A stretch of DNA of 22,085 nt. Origin: DASSCW01 sp036556325. Its GTDB lineage: Bacteria; Chloroflexota; Limnocylindria; QHBO01. Shown here piece by piece: positions 13,381-21,625 of the stretch. Each line of letters begins with the position of its first letter. Positions within the stretch are counted from its first letter, which is position 1. The notes beneath the pieces are model-generated. The model did not search any database, was not told where the DNA came from, and worked only from the letters and a program-made list of their open reading frames with translations. A program made the translations under genes and the position numbers. The stretch lies in contig DATBJR010000123.1 in the NCBI GenBank assembly GCA_036556325.1, forward strand, positions 1 to 22,085, read 5' to 3'.

Positions 13381-14744
13381 CCAGCCACGTCGACCGCCGC
13401 GCCGCGCCTGAGGAGGTCGTCGACCTGGCGCTGCGCATGGTGCGCGGCGAGGCGGAGGCGCTGTACCTCGCGCGGGACGCGGCGCTGACCCGCTTCGCTG
13501 GCTCGCGGATCCACCAGAACGTCTCCGAGCACGACGCCACGCTGCGCCTGCGCGTGGTGGACGGCGGTCGTACCGGCGTGGCCAGCACGAATCGGCTCGA
13601 CGACCAGGGCCTGGCCGAGGTCGTGGCTCGCGCGCAGGAGATCTGCCGCCGCTCGGCGCCGAATCCGGACCTGCCGCCGCTGGCGGCCGCGGACGCCGGC
13701 TGCGGGGAGAGCGACCTCGGCTACGTGGCCGCCACCGCCGAGGCCGAGCCGGACCGGCGGGCCGAAGGCGCGCGGGCCGTCATCTCGGCGGCGCAGGCCG
13801 CCGACCTGGTGGCCAGCGGGGCCTTCTCGACCGAGGCCACCACCATCGCCATCGCCAACAGCAACGGCCTCCGCTCGCAGCACACCGCCACCCAGGCGAA
13901 GCTGCTGACCGTGATGACCGGCCCCGACCGAGCCTCCGGCTACGCGCAGGCCATCGGCACCGACATCGGCGCCATTGACGCGAGCGCGCTGGGGGAGGAG
14001 GCCGCCGACAAGGCGGTGCGGTCGGTGGGTGCCACCGACCTCGAGCCCGGCGAGTACGACGTCATCCTGGAGGAGTACGCGGTCCAGACCATCCTCGAGT
14101 ACCTGACCTATGCCGGGTTCTCCGCGCTGGCCGTCGAGGAGGGCCGCAGCTTCATGGAGCTCGGCAAGCAGGTGATGGGCACCAACGTGTGCCTCTGGGA
14201 CGACGGCAACGATCCCACCGGCCTGCCCAGCGCCACCGATTTCGAGGGCGTCGCCAAGCACCGGGTGGACCTCGTGACCGACGGCGTGGCAACCGGGCTG
14301 GTTCACGATTCCGCGACGGCTCGACGGGCGGGCGTCCCTTCTAGCGGGCATGCCCTGCCGCAGCCGAACACGTTCGGCCCGCTGGCGTGGAACCTGTTCA
14401 TGGCGCCCGGCTCGAGCTCCAAGGACGCCATGCTGTCGTCCATCGACCGCGGGCTGTGGGTCACCCGCTTCCACTACGTGAACATCGTCCATCCCCGCAA
14501 GGGCGTGCTGACCGGCATGACCAAGGACGGCACCTTCCTGATCGAGCACGGCCGCATCGTCCGTCCGGTTCGCAACCTGCGCTTCACCGAGGAGATTCCC
14601 GCGGCGTTCAGCCGAATCGAGGCCATTGGCGCCGAGACGAAGATGGTCGGTGCGGAGTACAGCGGCATCAACGCGCGGGTGCCGGCGCTGCGCATTGGGC
14701 GCTTTTCCTTCACCGGAGCCACGGCGGCGGAGTCCGGGGAGTGA
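13374..14744 (+). CDS. tldE: TldE/PmbA family peptidase partner
   Basis: This 456-aa protein is the non-catalytic partner of TldD. It shares the fold but has no HExxxH motif. Recognisable blocks are the N-terminal EALYLARDAALTRFAGSRIHQNVSE, TIAIANSNGLRSQHTAT in the middle, and LEPGEYDVILEEYAVQTILEYL before the C-terminal domain. The last part (MAPGSSSKDAMLSSIDRGLWVTRF) has the usual family layout. In the E. coli complex the two subunits enclose a cavity that admits unfolded peptides. GTG 13374 has GGGAG at 13362-13366, 7 nt upstream, and overlaps tldD by 7 nt. An in-frame start further upstream at 13260 would run over the tldD C-terminus and is unlikely. Its stop overlaps the next start (GTGA). 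Confidence 0.92.
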   Translation: MVASHVDRRAAPEEVVDLALRMVRGEAEALYLARDAALTRFAGSRIHQNVSEHDATLRLRVVDGGRTGVASTNRLDDQGLAEVVARAQEICRRSAPNPDLPPLAAADAGCGESDLGYVAATAEAEPDRRAEGARAVISAAQAADLVASGAFSTEATTIAIANSNGLRSQHTATQAKLLTVMTGPDRASGYAQAIGTDIGAIDASALGEEAADKAVRSVGATDLEPGEYDVILEEYAVQTILEYLTYAGFSALAVEEGRSFMELGKQVMGTNVCLWDDGNDPTGLPSATDFEGVAKHRVDLVTDGVATGLVHDSATARRAGVPSSGHALPQPNTFGPLAWNLFMAPGSSSKDAMLSSIDRGLWVTRFHYVNIVHPRKGVLTGMTKDGTFLIEHGRIVRPVRNLRFTEEIPAAFSRIEAIGAETKMVGAEYSGINARVPALRIGRFSFTGATAAESGE

Positions 14745-14941
14745 CGGTGGCGGCCGTCGAGCTGCACGTCGGTGACCTCATCCGTCTGCGCAAGGCCCAT
14801 CCCTGCGGCAGCCACGAGTGGCGCGTGCAGCGCATCGGTGCGGACATCGGCCTCGTCTGCGCCGGTTGTGGCCACCGCATCCTGATGGACCGGCTGGACG
14901 TCGAGCGGCGCTATCTCGCCCACCTGGAGCGCGGCGAGTGA
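14741..14941 (+). CDS. DUF951 family small zinc-ribbon-like protein
   Basis: This 66-aa protein fits DUF951, a family of small bacterial proteins of unknown role. It has the conserved LRKAHPCGSHEWRVQRIGAD segment (16-35) followed by VCAGCGHRILMDR. C22, C40 and C43 with H20 or H45 could hold one zinc ion. The start is GTG at 14741, overlapping the tldE stop as GTGA, with GGAG 8 nt upstream. GTG at 14747 (GGGGAG 5 nt upstream) is nearly as good and would remove two residues. The stop overlaps the next gene in the same way. In other genomes DUF951 genes often sit near ychF or division genes (recalled), which is not the case here. Confidence 0.88.
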   Translation: MTVAAVELHVGDLIRLRKAHPCGSHEWRVQRIGADIGLVCAGCGHRILMDRLDVERRYLAHLERGE

Positions 14942-16365
14942 CCCACCTGGAGCTGCCGCAGGATATCGGCAGCCAGGACCTGTCGGGGGCGGGCAGCGTC
15001 TTCCGCAACCGCAGCTTCGTCCTGCTGTGGACCGCGCAGCTGCTGAGCCAGCTCGCCAACAACATGGTGCTGGCGGCGCTGATGGCGACCGTCGTGGCGG
15101 CCACTGGCTCCAACACCGCCAACGCGGTGCTGATCCTCACCTTCCTGGTCCCCGCCGTCATCTTCAGCGCCGTGGCCGGCGTGTTCGTGGAGCGCAGCGA
15201 CGCGCGCCTGATCATGCTCGCCGCCAACCTGCTGCGGGGCGTGGGCATGGTGCTCTTCATCTTCGTCGGCGCCAACGTGGCCCTGATCCTGTTCATCAAC
15301 CTGCTGGTCGCCACGGTGACGGCGTTCTTCGCGCCGGCGGAGCTGACTGCCATCCCGCGCATCGTCGACCGGCGCAACCTGATGGCGGCCAACTCGGTCT
15401 TCGTGCTGACCATCAACGCCACGTTTGCCATCGGGTTCGGCTTCCTGGGCCCGCTGCTGCTGACCACGGCCGGGGCGGATGCCGTCTATGTCGTGGTGGC
15501 GGTGATGTTCGGGCTCGCGGCGGCGGCCATCGTGCCGCTGCCGGCCTGCCGGCCGGAGCGCACGGCATTGCCCCAGCCATCCTCCGCGGCGCATGCGCTG
15601 CGCGCCGTCTACGACCAGGTGATCGAGGGCATCGGCTTCGTGCGCGCCAACCGGCGCATCGCCTGGTCGCTGGCCTACCTGGGCATCGCGGCCAGCCTGA
15701 TCGGGGTGATGGGTGCCATCGGCCCCGGTTTCGCGACCGACATCCTCCTGCTGCGGCCACAGGACTTCTTCTTCGTGATGGGGCCCGCCGGCCTGGGCGC
15801 GGTCATGGGAATCCTGTTCCTCAACGCCTATGGCAAGAGCCTGCCACGCCGGCTGGTGATCGACGTGGGGCTGGTGGCGATGGGGGTGACGTTGATCGGC
15901 CTGGCGCTGGTGAAGCCGATCACCACCTTCCTGGGGCCTGCCTTCGGGCCCATCCAGAACAGCCTGCCGGAGACGCTGTCGCCGATCATCTCGCTCATCG
16001 CCCTGGTGGTGGTCATCGCCGTCACTGCCGGAGTCGAGTACGCCTTCGTGGCCATCCCCTCGCAGACTGCCCTCCAGGAGGAGCTGCCCACCGGCGTTCG
16101 CGGACGCATCTTCGGCATCCTGAACACGCTGCTCTCCGTCGCCTCGTTCCTGCCGGTCCTCATTGCGCCGGCCGCCGCCGACCTGCTCAACCTGGTCTTC
16201 CGTGGCGCCGGCATCCCGGTGGTGATGGGCATGCTCGGGCTGGCAACGCTGGTGGCGGGCATCGCCTCATGGCGGCACAACGCGTCGTCCGGCCTGCATC
16301 GGCAGGCGGCGAGCGCCAGCAACGAGCCGATGGACGAGGGGGCGGCGAGCGGGGATGAGAAGTAG
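14938..16365 (+). CDS. MFS transporter (DHA3-like exporter)
   Basis: This 475-aa inner-membrane protein has about twelve hydrophobic helices. Family marks are the N-terminal FRNRSFVLLWTAQLLSQLANNM and the loop 2-3 motif GVFVERSDAR (81-90), a variant of GxLaDRxdRR. There is also a conserved FFAPAELTAIPRIV in helix 5 and ALQEELPTGVRGRIFG in the second half. The closest relatives appear to be drug or macrolide exporters of the DHA3 group, so export of a small molecule or peptide is likely. The C-terminus is polar (about 455-475). GTG 14938 overlaps the DUF951 stop as GTGA with GGAG 8 nt upstream. Its last 11 nt overlap the glycosyltransferase gene. The substrate cannot be read from the sequence. 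Confidence 0.9.
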   Translation: MTHLELPQDIGSQDLSGAGSVFRNRSFVLLWTAQLLSQLANNMVLAALMATVVAATGSNTANAVLILTFLVPAVIFSAVAGVFVERSDARLIMLAANLLRGVGMVLFIFVGANVALILFINLLVATVTAFFAPAELTAIPRIVDRRNLMAANSVFVLTINATFAIGFGFLGPLLLTTAGADAVYVVVAVMFGLAAAAIVPLPACRPERTALPQPSSAAHALRAVYDQVIEGIGFVRANRRIAWSLAYLGIAASLIGVMGAIGPGFATDILLLRPQDFFFVMGPAGLGAVMGILFLNAYGKSLPRRLVIDVGLVAMGVTLIGLALVKPITTFLGPAFGPIQNSLPETLSPIISLIALVVVIAVTAGVEYAFVAIPSQTALQEELPTGVRGRIFGILNTLLSVASFLPVLIAPAAADLLNLVFRGAGIPVVMGMLGLATLVAGIASWRHNASSGLHRQAASASNEPMDEGAASGDEK

Positions 16366-17656
16366 GCTCCTCGCCGGAGCCATTCTCGCCGGCGCAGCAG
16401 TGGTCGGCTGGCTGTCGATCACCTCGATCCTGGTCGCCCGGCTGCTGCAGGGCGTCATCGTCCTCTCCCTGTGCTACGTCGGCTACCTGGCCTGGCGCGG
16501 CTACCGGGTCATGCGGCAGGCCATCAGCACCGCGGGCACGCTCGACGCGGCCAGCGCCGGCGGTGCGGAGCCGTGGCTCAGCGTGGTGATCCCTGCCGCG
16601 AACGAGGCGGAAGTCATCGGGGCCCTGGTCGGCGACCTGGCCGCGCAGGAGTACGGCGTTCCCGGACGCCCGAACTTCGAGGTGCTGGTCATCGACGATG
16701 GCAGCGCCGACGGGACGGCCGGCGCCGCCCACGCTGCCAGTCCGACCGCGCTCGTGCGGCGACGAGAACCGGGCAGCGGCCCCGCCACCAAGGGCGCGGT
16801 GCTGGCCTGGGGCCAGCCGGCGGTCAGCGGCGAGATCGTGGTCGTGCTGGACGCGGACGCGCGCGTCGGACCGGGCTTCCTGCGCGCGGCGATCCGTGCC
16901 TGGCGGCGTGACCCGGACGCGGCAGCGCTGCAGGTTCAGCGCCGGGTCATCAACCGCCGGCGTGGCTGGCTGCCGGCCGCGCAGGACGAGGAGCAGCTGA
17001 TGGACATGGCCAGCCAGTGCGGGCGCTGGGCGACCGACGGCACCGCCGAGCTGCGGGGCAACGGCATGTTCGTGCGCCGCGCGAGCCTGGAACGCGCAGG
17101 GGGCTGGCCGCAACACGCGCTGACCGAAGATCTCGATTTGTCGACCCGGCTTACCGCGGTGGGGGAGCGCATCACGCTGGCGCCGGAGGTCGAGGTGCAG
17201 GAGCAGGCGGTCGAGGGCCCCGGCGACCTGTGGCGGCAGCGCCTGCGATGGGCCGAGGGCAGCCTGCGGCGCCTGATCCAGCACGGCCCGGCTCTCGTGG
17301 CGGATTCCGGGCTGCCGCTCAAGCGGCGGCTGGATTTCATCCTCTTCATCGGCGAGTTCCTGATTCCGCCGGTGTTCGTGGCGGCCATCGTGGCCAGCCT
17401 GGTGACCATTCCGCTGCCGGAGCCGGCCGACTGGACCGTGCCGGTCACGCTGTTCGTTGGCTACGGGCTGGGCACGTACCTGCTGGCCCTGGCTGGCCTG
17501 GCGGCTCGCGGCGAGCCGCTGCTGCGCCTGGTCGGCCGCGCGACGCGCGGCGCCCTGTTCCTCTCCCACTGGCTGCTGATCGTGCCGGCAGCCCTGGTGC
17601 GCATCGTCGTTGGTCCGGCGACGAGCCGCTTCGTGCGCACGCCCCGGAACCGATGA
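16355..17656 (+). CDS. Membrane GT2 glycosyltransferase, processive type
   Basis: This 433-aa membrane protein has N-terminal helices (about 6-25 and 31-47), a cytosolic GT-A domain and C-terminal helices (about 328-350, 360-385 and 395-425). Catalytic motifs are complete: D114-D115-G-S, the DAD at 166-168, TED at 257-259 and QRLRW at 295-299. These mark the processive family that includes cellulose, hyaluronan and poly-N-acetylglucosamine synthases, which polymerise and export a glycan. The sugar donor and product cannot be named. No PilZ domain or other polymer-synthesis gene is nearby, so lipid or carotenoid glycosylation by related single-gene enzymes remains possible. ATG 16355 overlaps the MFS gene by 11 nt, and the stop overlaps the next start as ATGA. 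Confidence 0.9.
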   Translation: MRSRLLAGAILAGAAVVGWLSITSILVARLLQGVIVLSLCYVGYLAWRGYRVMRQAISTAGTLDAASAGGAEPWLSVVIPAANEAEVIGALVGDLAAQEYGVPGRPNFEVLVIDDGSADGTAGAAHAASPTALVRRREPGSGPATKGAVLAWGQPAVSGEIVVVLDADARVGPGFLRAAIRAWRRDPDAAALQVQRRVINRRRGWLPAAQDEEQLMDMASQCGRWATDGTAELRGNGMFVRRASLERAGGWPQHALTEDLDLSTRLTAVGERITLAPEVEVQEQAVEGPGDLWRQRLRWAEGSLRRLIQHGPALVADSGLPLKRRLDFILFIGEFLIPPVFVAAIVASLVTIPLPEPADWTVPVTLFVGYGLGTYLLALAGLAARGEPLLRLVGRATRGALFLSHWLLIVPAALVRIVVGPATSRFVRTPRNR

Positions 17657-19287
17657 CCCCGCCAGGCGCCACGACGGTGCTGATCGGCCAGGTCCTGGTC
17701 AGCGCCTCGCCCACGGAGCTGCGGACCGCCGAGGCCGTCGGCCTGGCGGACGGGCGGGTCGTGGCTGCCGGCCGACGCGGGGACGTGCTGGACGCCGCCG
17801 CCCGCGGCGCCGAGGTACACGACTTCGGCGCAATGGCCATCGTCCCCGGGCTGTGCGACTTCCACCTGCACCTGGTGGGCATGGCGCGCGCCCGGCGCGA
17901 GGTGCGCCTCGACGAGGCGCGGACGGCCGAGGACCTCGTCGCCGCCATGACGACCGCTGCGGACGGTCTCCCACCCAACGGCTGGCTGCGGGGCCGCGGC
18001 TGGCTGGATGCCGTGCTGGCGGCGACCGACCTCGGCCGCCTGGACGAAGCGATCGGACGCCGGCCGGCGCTGGTCTCCAGTCACGACGGCCATTCGGCCT
18101 GGGCCTCGCCGGCGGCGCTGGCGCGTGCCGGGGTCGGGGCCGCCACTGACGATCCGCCTGGCGGGCGCCTCGAGCGCGATGGGCGCGGGGCACCGAACGG
18201 CATCCTGCGGGAGCGGGCCGTCGACCTGCTCGAGGGCGTGGCCGAAGGCCTCGCCGGGCCCGACCTCGACGCTGCCCTGCGAGAGACGCTCCGCGAGCTG
18301 GGGGAGCTGGGCGTGACGGCGGCCGTGGACGCCGGAGACGCCACCGCTGACGGAGGGAGCGGAGCGTACGCCGGGCTGGGGGAATCGGCCTCCGTCCTCC
18401 TGGGGAGCTCCGCGGTCGACGGGCGGCTGCGGGTCTGGGCAAACCTCCCCGCGGCCGCCATCGGCTGGGCGTCCGAGGCGGGGCTGCGCAGCGGCGATGC
18501 CGTGCCTGATCGCGACACGGTGCGCGTCGGCTGGGCGAAGGCCTTCGTCGATGGCGCCCTCGGCTCACGGACCGCGGCGCTGTTCGAGCCGTACACCTGC
18601 GGCGAGGCGGCCGACACCGGGATCGCGCGCCTGACGGCGGTGGATTTGGACGCGCTGGTGGCGAGCGCGCGTGCTGCCGGCATCAGCCTGGCGATCCACG
18701 CCATCGGCGACCGGGGGGCCGCGACCGTGCTCGACGCGCTGGAACATGGCGCGGAGCGACGTGCCGCGGTGCCGCCCGACCGCATGGAGCACCTGCAACT
18801 GCTCCGCTCGGAGGACATCCCGCGCCTGGTTGCGGCGAACGTCACGGCCAGCGTGCAGCCCATCCACTGCGCCTCCGACCGCGAGCTGGTCGAAGCCTGC
18901 TGGGCCGATCGGGCGGCACTGGCCTACCCGTGGCGCGACCTCCAGCGGACGGGCGCCCGGATCGCCTTTGGCTCCGACGCGCCGATCGAGTCGCCGAATC
19001 CGTGGCTCGGGATGTTCGCCGCTTGCCACCGCCGCTTCCCGGCCGACGGCACTCCCGACTGGCAGCCGCAGCAGGCCCTCGACGCCGCGGCGGCCCTGGC
19101 TGGCTACACGGCTGGCCCCGCCGCGGCCGGGGGCTGGACGGACCTTGGCCACCTGCAGCCCGGTGCCCGGGGCGACCTGGCCGTGCTGAACGTGAGCCTC
19201 GAGCGGCTCCGCCAGGGCGATGACGGATTGGCTGGCGTGCAGTCGCAGCTGACGCTCCTGGATGGCCGGCCGATCCACGCCGGGTGA
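17653..19287 (+). CDS. YtcJ-like metal-dependent amidohydrolase
   Basis: This 544-aa cytosolic protein belongs to the amidohydrolase superfamily (Amidohydro_3, YtcJ type). Metal ligands are in order: H71 and H73 (PGLCDFHLHL), the lysine candidate K296 (KAFVDGALGSRTA), H349 (AIHAIGDRG), H380 (RMEHLQLL) and D442 (FGSDAPIESPNPW). The SSHDGHSAWASPAAL segment (142-155) is a family hallmark. Members hydrolyse amides or cyclic C-N bonds, and substrates are mostly unassigned. ATG 17653 overlaps the glycosyltransferase stop as ATGA. It is the last gene of the tldD operon; a hairpin (19348-19365) lies about 60 nt after it. A functional tie to the glycosyltransferase is possible, for example N-deacylation, but that would be unusual for this subfamily. 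Confidence 0.92.
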   Translation: MTPPGATTVLIGQVLVSASPTELRTAEAVGLADGRVVAAGRRGDVLDAAARGAEVHDFGAMAIVPGLCDFHLHLVGMARARREVRLDEARTAEDLVAAMTTAADGLPPNGWLRGRGWLDAVLAATDLGRLDEAIGRRPALVSSHDGHSAWASPAALARAGVGAATDDPPGGRLERDGRGAPNGILRERAVDLLEGVAEGLAGPDLDAALRETLRELGELGVTAAVDAGDATADGGSGAYAGLGESASVLLGSSAVDGRLRVWANLPAAAIGWASEAGLRSGDAVPDRDTVRVGWAKAFVDGALGSRTAALFEPYTCGEAADTGIARLTAVDLDALVASARAAGISLAIHAIGDRGAATVLDALEHGAERRAAVPPDRMEHLQLLRSEDIPRLVAANVTASVQPIHCASDRELVEACWADRAALAYPWRDLQRTGARIAFGSDAPIESPNPWLGMFAACHRRFPADGTPDWQPQQALDAAAALAGYTAGPAAAGGWTDLGHLQPGARGDLAVLNVSLERLRQGDDGLAGVQSQLTLLDGRPIHAG

Positions 19288-19347
19288 TGGCAACTTGCAC
19301 GATCGCTGAACGGCCGATCCTCGGGCGAGTGACCGCCTGATCGCCGT

Positions 19348-19365
19348 GCGTGCCACGCGGCACGC
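19348..19365. terminator. Hairpin between amidohydrolase and ABC exporter genes
   Basis: GCGTGCC (19348-19354) pairs with GGCACGC (19359-19365) around an ACGC loop, 60 nt after the amidohydrolase stop and 21 nt before the GTG of the ATPase gene. It may end the tldD operon or act as an operator site for the exporter. The following bases (CGCTTGCATT) are only weakly T-rich. Confidence 0.4.
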
Positions 19366-19386
19366 CGCTTGCATTCGATCCGGCGC

Positions 19387-20385
19387 GTGACCGCCGCCAC
19401 GCCCACCCCGCCCGCGACCTCCGACGCCGTTGCTCCGGTCATCGGCCTGTCCGGCGTCAGCCGCCAGTTCGGCGACCTGTGGGCGGTCCACGACCTCAGC
19501 ATGGACGTGCCGGCCGGCACGATCCTCGGGCTCATCGGCCCAAGCGGCTCCGGCAAGACGACGACGATCCGCATGCTGACCGGCACGCTCCAGCCGAGCG
19601 CGGGCCAGATCCGGGTCCTCGGAGAGGATCCGGCCCAATTCACCATTCGCACCCGTGAGCGGATCGCATACATGCCGCAGACCTTCTCGCTCTACCCGGA
19701 CCTCACCGCCGGCGAGAACGTGGGCTTCGTCGCGTCGCTCTACGGCTACTCGTGGTTCGGGCGGCGCGGGCGGATCAAGCGCGCGCTGTCGATCGTCGAC
19801 ATGTGGGACAAGCGCGGCCGGCTGGCGCGCGACCTCTCCGGTGGCGAGCAGCGGCGGCTGGAGCTGGCCTGCGCCATCGTCCACGACCCCGCAGTCCTGT
19901 TCATCGACGAGCCGACCGCCGGGCTGGACCCGATGCTCCGGCGCTCGGTCTGGGACGAGCTGCGGCGGATGCGCGACGAGGGCCGCACGCTGCTCATCAC
20001 CACCCAGTACGTGGCGGAGGCTGCCTACTGCGACAACGTCGCGCTCCTCGCTGACGGTGAGCTCGTGTCACTGGCCCATCCCGAGGAGCTGCGTCGCAGC
20101 GTGTACGGCGGCGACGTGCTCGAGGTCGAAGCCGATGGCCCCGTCTCGCCCGACGTGCTGGCCAACGTGCCAGACGTCAGCTCCGTGCGCCAGGCCGGCC
20201 CGCGGCGCCTGGTCGTGGTGGTGGAGGATGCCGGCGCGGCCAGCCCGCGTGTGACCGACGCCCTCTCCTCGGCCGGCATCGGCCTGCACAGCCTGCAGGA
20301 GTTCCAGCCGAACCTGGACGACGTCTTCACCGAGCTCGTCGCCCGCCGGCGGGCCAGCAATGGGAACGGCAGGCATGCTGCGTAA
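19387..20385 (+). CDS. ABC-2 exporter ATP-binding protein
   Basis: This 332-aa cytosolic ATPase drives the permease encoded next. Walker A is GPSGSGKT (51-58), the Q-loop is at Q98 (MPQTFSLYPDLT), the signature LSGGEQ is at 150-155, and the Walker B sequence LFIDEPTAGLDP follows. The switch-loop position that is usually His reads TTQYVAEA, with Gln at 207. I recall this variant in one group of ABC-2 exporters. A C-terminal regulatory domain (about 230-325) is as in daunorubicin-type transporters. I prefer GTG 19387; TTG 19369 is in frame but lacks a ribosome-binding site. Neither start has a clear Shine-Dalgarno sequence, so a leaderless mRNA is possible. The gene overlaps the permease by 11 nt. 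The exported substrate is unknown. Confidence 0.92.
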   Translation: MTAATPTPPATSDAVAPVIGLSGVSRQFGDLWAVHDLSMDVPAGTILGLIGPSGSGKTTTIRMLTGTLQPSAGQIRVLGEDPAQFTIRTRERIAYMPQTFSLYPDLTAGENVGFVASLYGYSWFGRRGRIKRALSIVDMWDKRGRLARDLSGGEQRRLELACAIVHDPAVLFIDEPTAGLDPMLRRSVWDELRRMRDEGRTLLITTQYVAEAAYCDNVALLADGELVSLAHPEELRRSVYGGDVLEVEADGPVSPDVLANVPDVSSVRQAGPRRLVVVVEDAGAASPRVTDALSSAGIGLHSLQEFQPNLDDVFTELVARRRASNGNGRHAA

Positions 20386-21625
20386 TTTCTGGCGCAGCCT
20401 CGTGCGCGTCACCTCGTTCCTCGGCAAGGAGCTGCGGGAAACCCTGCGCCGGCCGGGCATTTTGGCCGCCCTGGTCATCGGCCCATTCCTGATCATGCTG
20501 ATCTTCGGCCTGGGCTATACCGGCGCCCGGCGACCGTTCGAAGCGGAGGTGGTCGTCCCGCAGGGCAGCGACCTGCCGCGCGACCCGAAGTTCTACGAGG
20601 ACCTGGCGCCGGGGCGGATGAACGTGGTTGGCGTGACCGCCGACCAGGACGCGGCCGCCCAGCGGCTGCGGAACCGCCAGACGGACATGATCATCGTCGC
20701 CCCGCCGAACGCGCAGGACAGCCTCCAGAAGGGCAAGCAGGCGCAGATCGTGGTCGCCTGGAACGAGGTCGACCCGGTCCAGGACCAGCTGGCCAACCTG
20801 GCCGTCGACAGCATGGTCAGCGCGCTGAACGCCTACGTCATCAAGGAGGTCGCGGCCAAGGGCCTCGACGGCGCAGGCGGCGGCGCGCCCGCGAACCTCT
20901 CCCCCGACCTGATTGCGCATCCGACCACGGCGGTCACCAAGAACCTGGCGCCGTCATCGGTCAACGTCCTCAACTTCTTCAGTCCGGCGGTTCTCGCCCT
21001 CGTCATCCAGCACCTGGCCATCACCCTCTCCGCGCTGTCCATGGTTCGGGAGCGGCTGAGCGGGCAGATGGACCTCTTCCGGGTGGCGCCGGTCAACGCG
21101 GTGGAAGTGCTGACCGGGAAGTACCTGGCGTATGCGCTGCTGTCACTGATCGCGACGACCGCGGTGGGCGCGGCCATGATCTACCTGCTGCATGTGCCGC
21201 TGATCAGCGGCTACCTGCTGCCCATCGGCATCATCCTGCTGCTCACCTTCGCCGGGCTGGGCGTCGGCCTGCTCATCTCGCTGGTCGCCGATTCTGAGCG
21301 GATGGCCGTCCAGTTGTCGATGCTCGTCCTGCTGGCCTCCGTCTTCTTCTCCGGCTTCGTGCTGCCGGTCCAGGACTTCGTCGGACCGGTGCAGATCATC
21401 TCGTACCTGCTGCCGGTGACCCACGCCATCGCCCTGCTCCAGGATTCGATGCTGCGCGGCCAGCTGTTCCAGCCCTGGATGCTGCCCGCCCTGGCCGGCA
21501 TCGGCCTGGCCCTGTACCTGATCAGCCTGTTGCGGATGCAGTCCGTCCTGAAGGGCGTGGGCGCGCCGGCCCGCAAGCGACGTCTGGTCCCGCTATTCGG
21601 CAGTCCCCCGGGTGTGAGCGAGTAG
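20375..21625 (+). CDS. ABC-2 type exporter permease
   Basis: This 416-aa membrane protein has one N-terminal helix (about 29-48) after the typical FLGKELRETLRRPG interface sequence. A soluble extracytoplasmic domain of about 140 residues follows, then five helices, with the ABC-2 core segment SMVRERLSGQMDLFRVAPVN linking the second and third helices. The SGFVLPVQDF and YLLPVTHAIALLQDSMLRG segments are standard for the YhgE/NodJ-like group. It pairs with the upstream ATPase to export lipids, drugs or glycans; the substrate is unknown. ATG 20375 gives the conventional N-terminus, and ATG 20360 is an in-frame alternative adding five residues. Its last 33 nt overlap a convergent gene. Confidence 0.88.
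   Translation: MLRNFWRSLVRVTSFLGKELRETLRRPGILAALVIGPFLIMLIFGLGYTGARRPFEAEVVVPQGSDLPRDPKFYEDLAPGRMNVVGVTADQDAAAQRLRNRQTDMIIVAPPNAQDSLQKGKQAQIVVAWNEVDPVQDQLANLAVDSMVSALNAYVIKEVAAKGLDGAGGGAPANLSPDLIAHPTTAVTKNLAPSSVNVLNFFSPAVLALVIQHLAITLSALSMVRERLSGQMDLFRVAPVNAVEVLTGKYLAYALLSLIATTAVGAAMIYLLHVPLISGYLLPIGIILLLTFAGLGVGLLISLVADSERMAVQLSMLVLLASVFFSGFVLPVQDFVGPVQIISYLLPVTHAIALLQDSMLRGQLFQPWMLPALAGIGLALYLISLLRMQSVLKGVGAPARKRRLVPLFGSPPGVSE

Noticed and set aside
13200..14549. Minus-strand open frame of 449 codons opposite tldE
   Set aside because: tldE is clear on the plus strand; the antisense product is His/Gly/Arg-rich and featureless.
16355..17656. Calling the GT2 enzyme a cellulose synthase
   Set aside because: The D, DxD, TED and QRLRW motifs are shared by many processive synthases. 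PilZ and other bcs genes are absent.
19369..19380. TTGCATTCGAT as a promoter for the ABC exporter
   Set aside because: TTCGAT could be a -10 before GTG 19387, but it is a poor match without a -35, so it is not listed as a feature.
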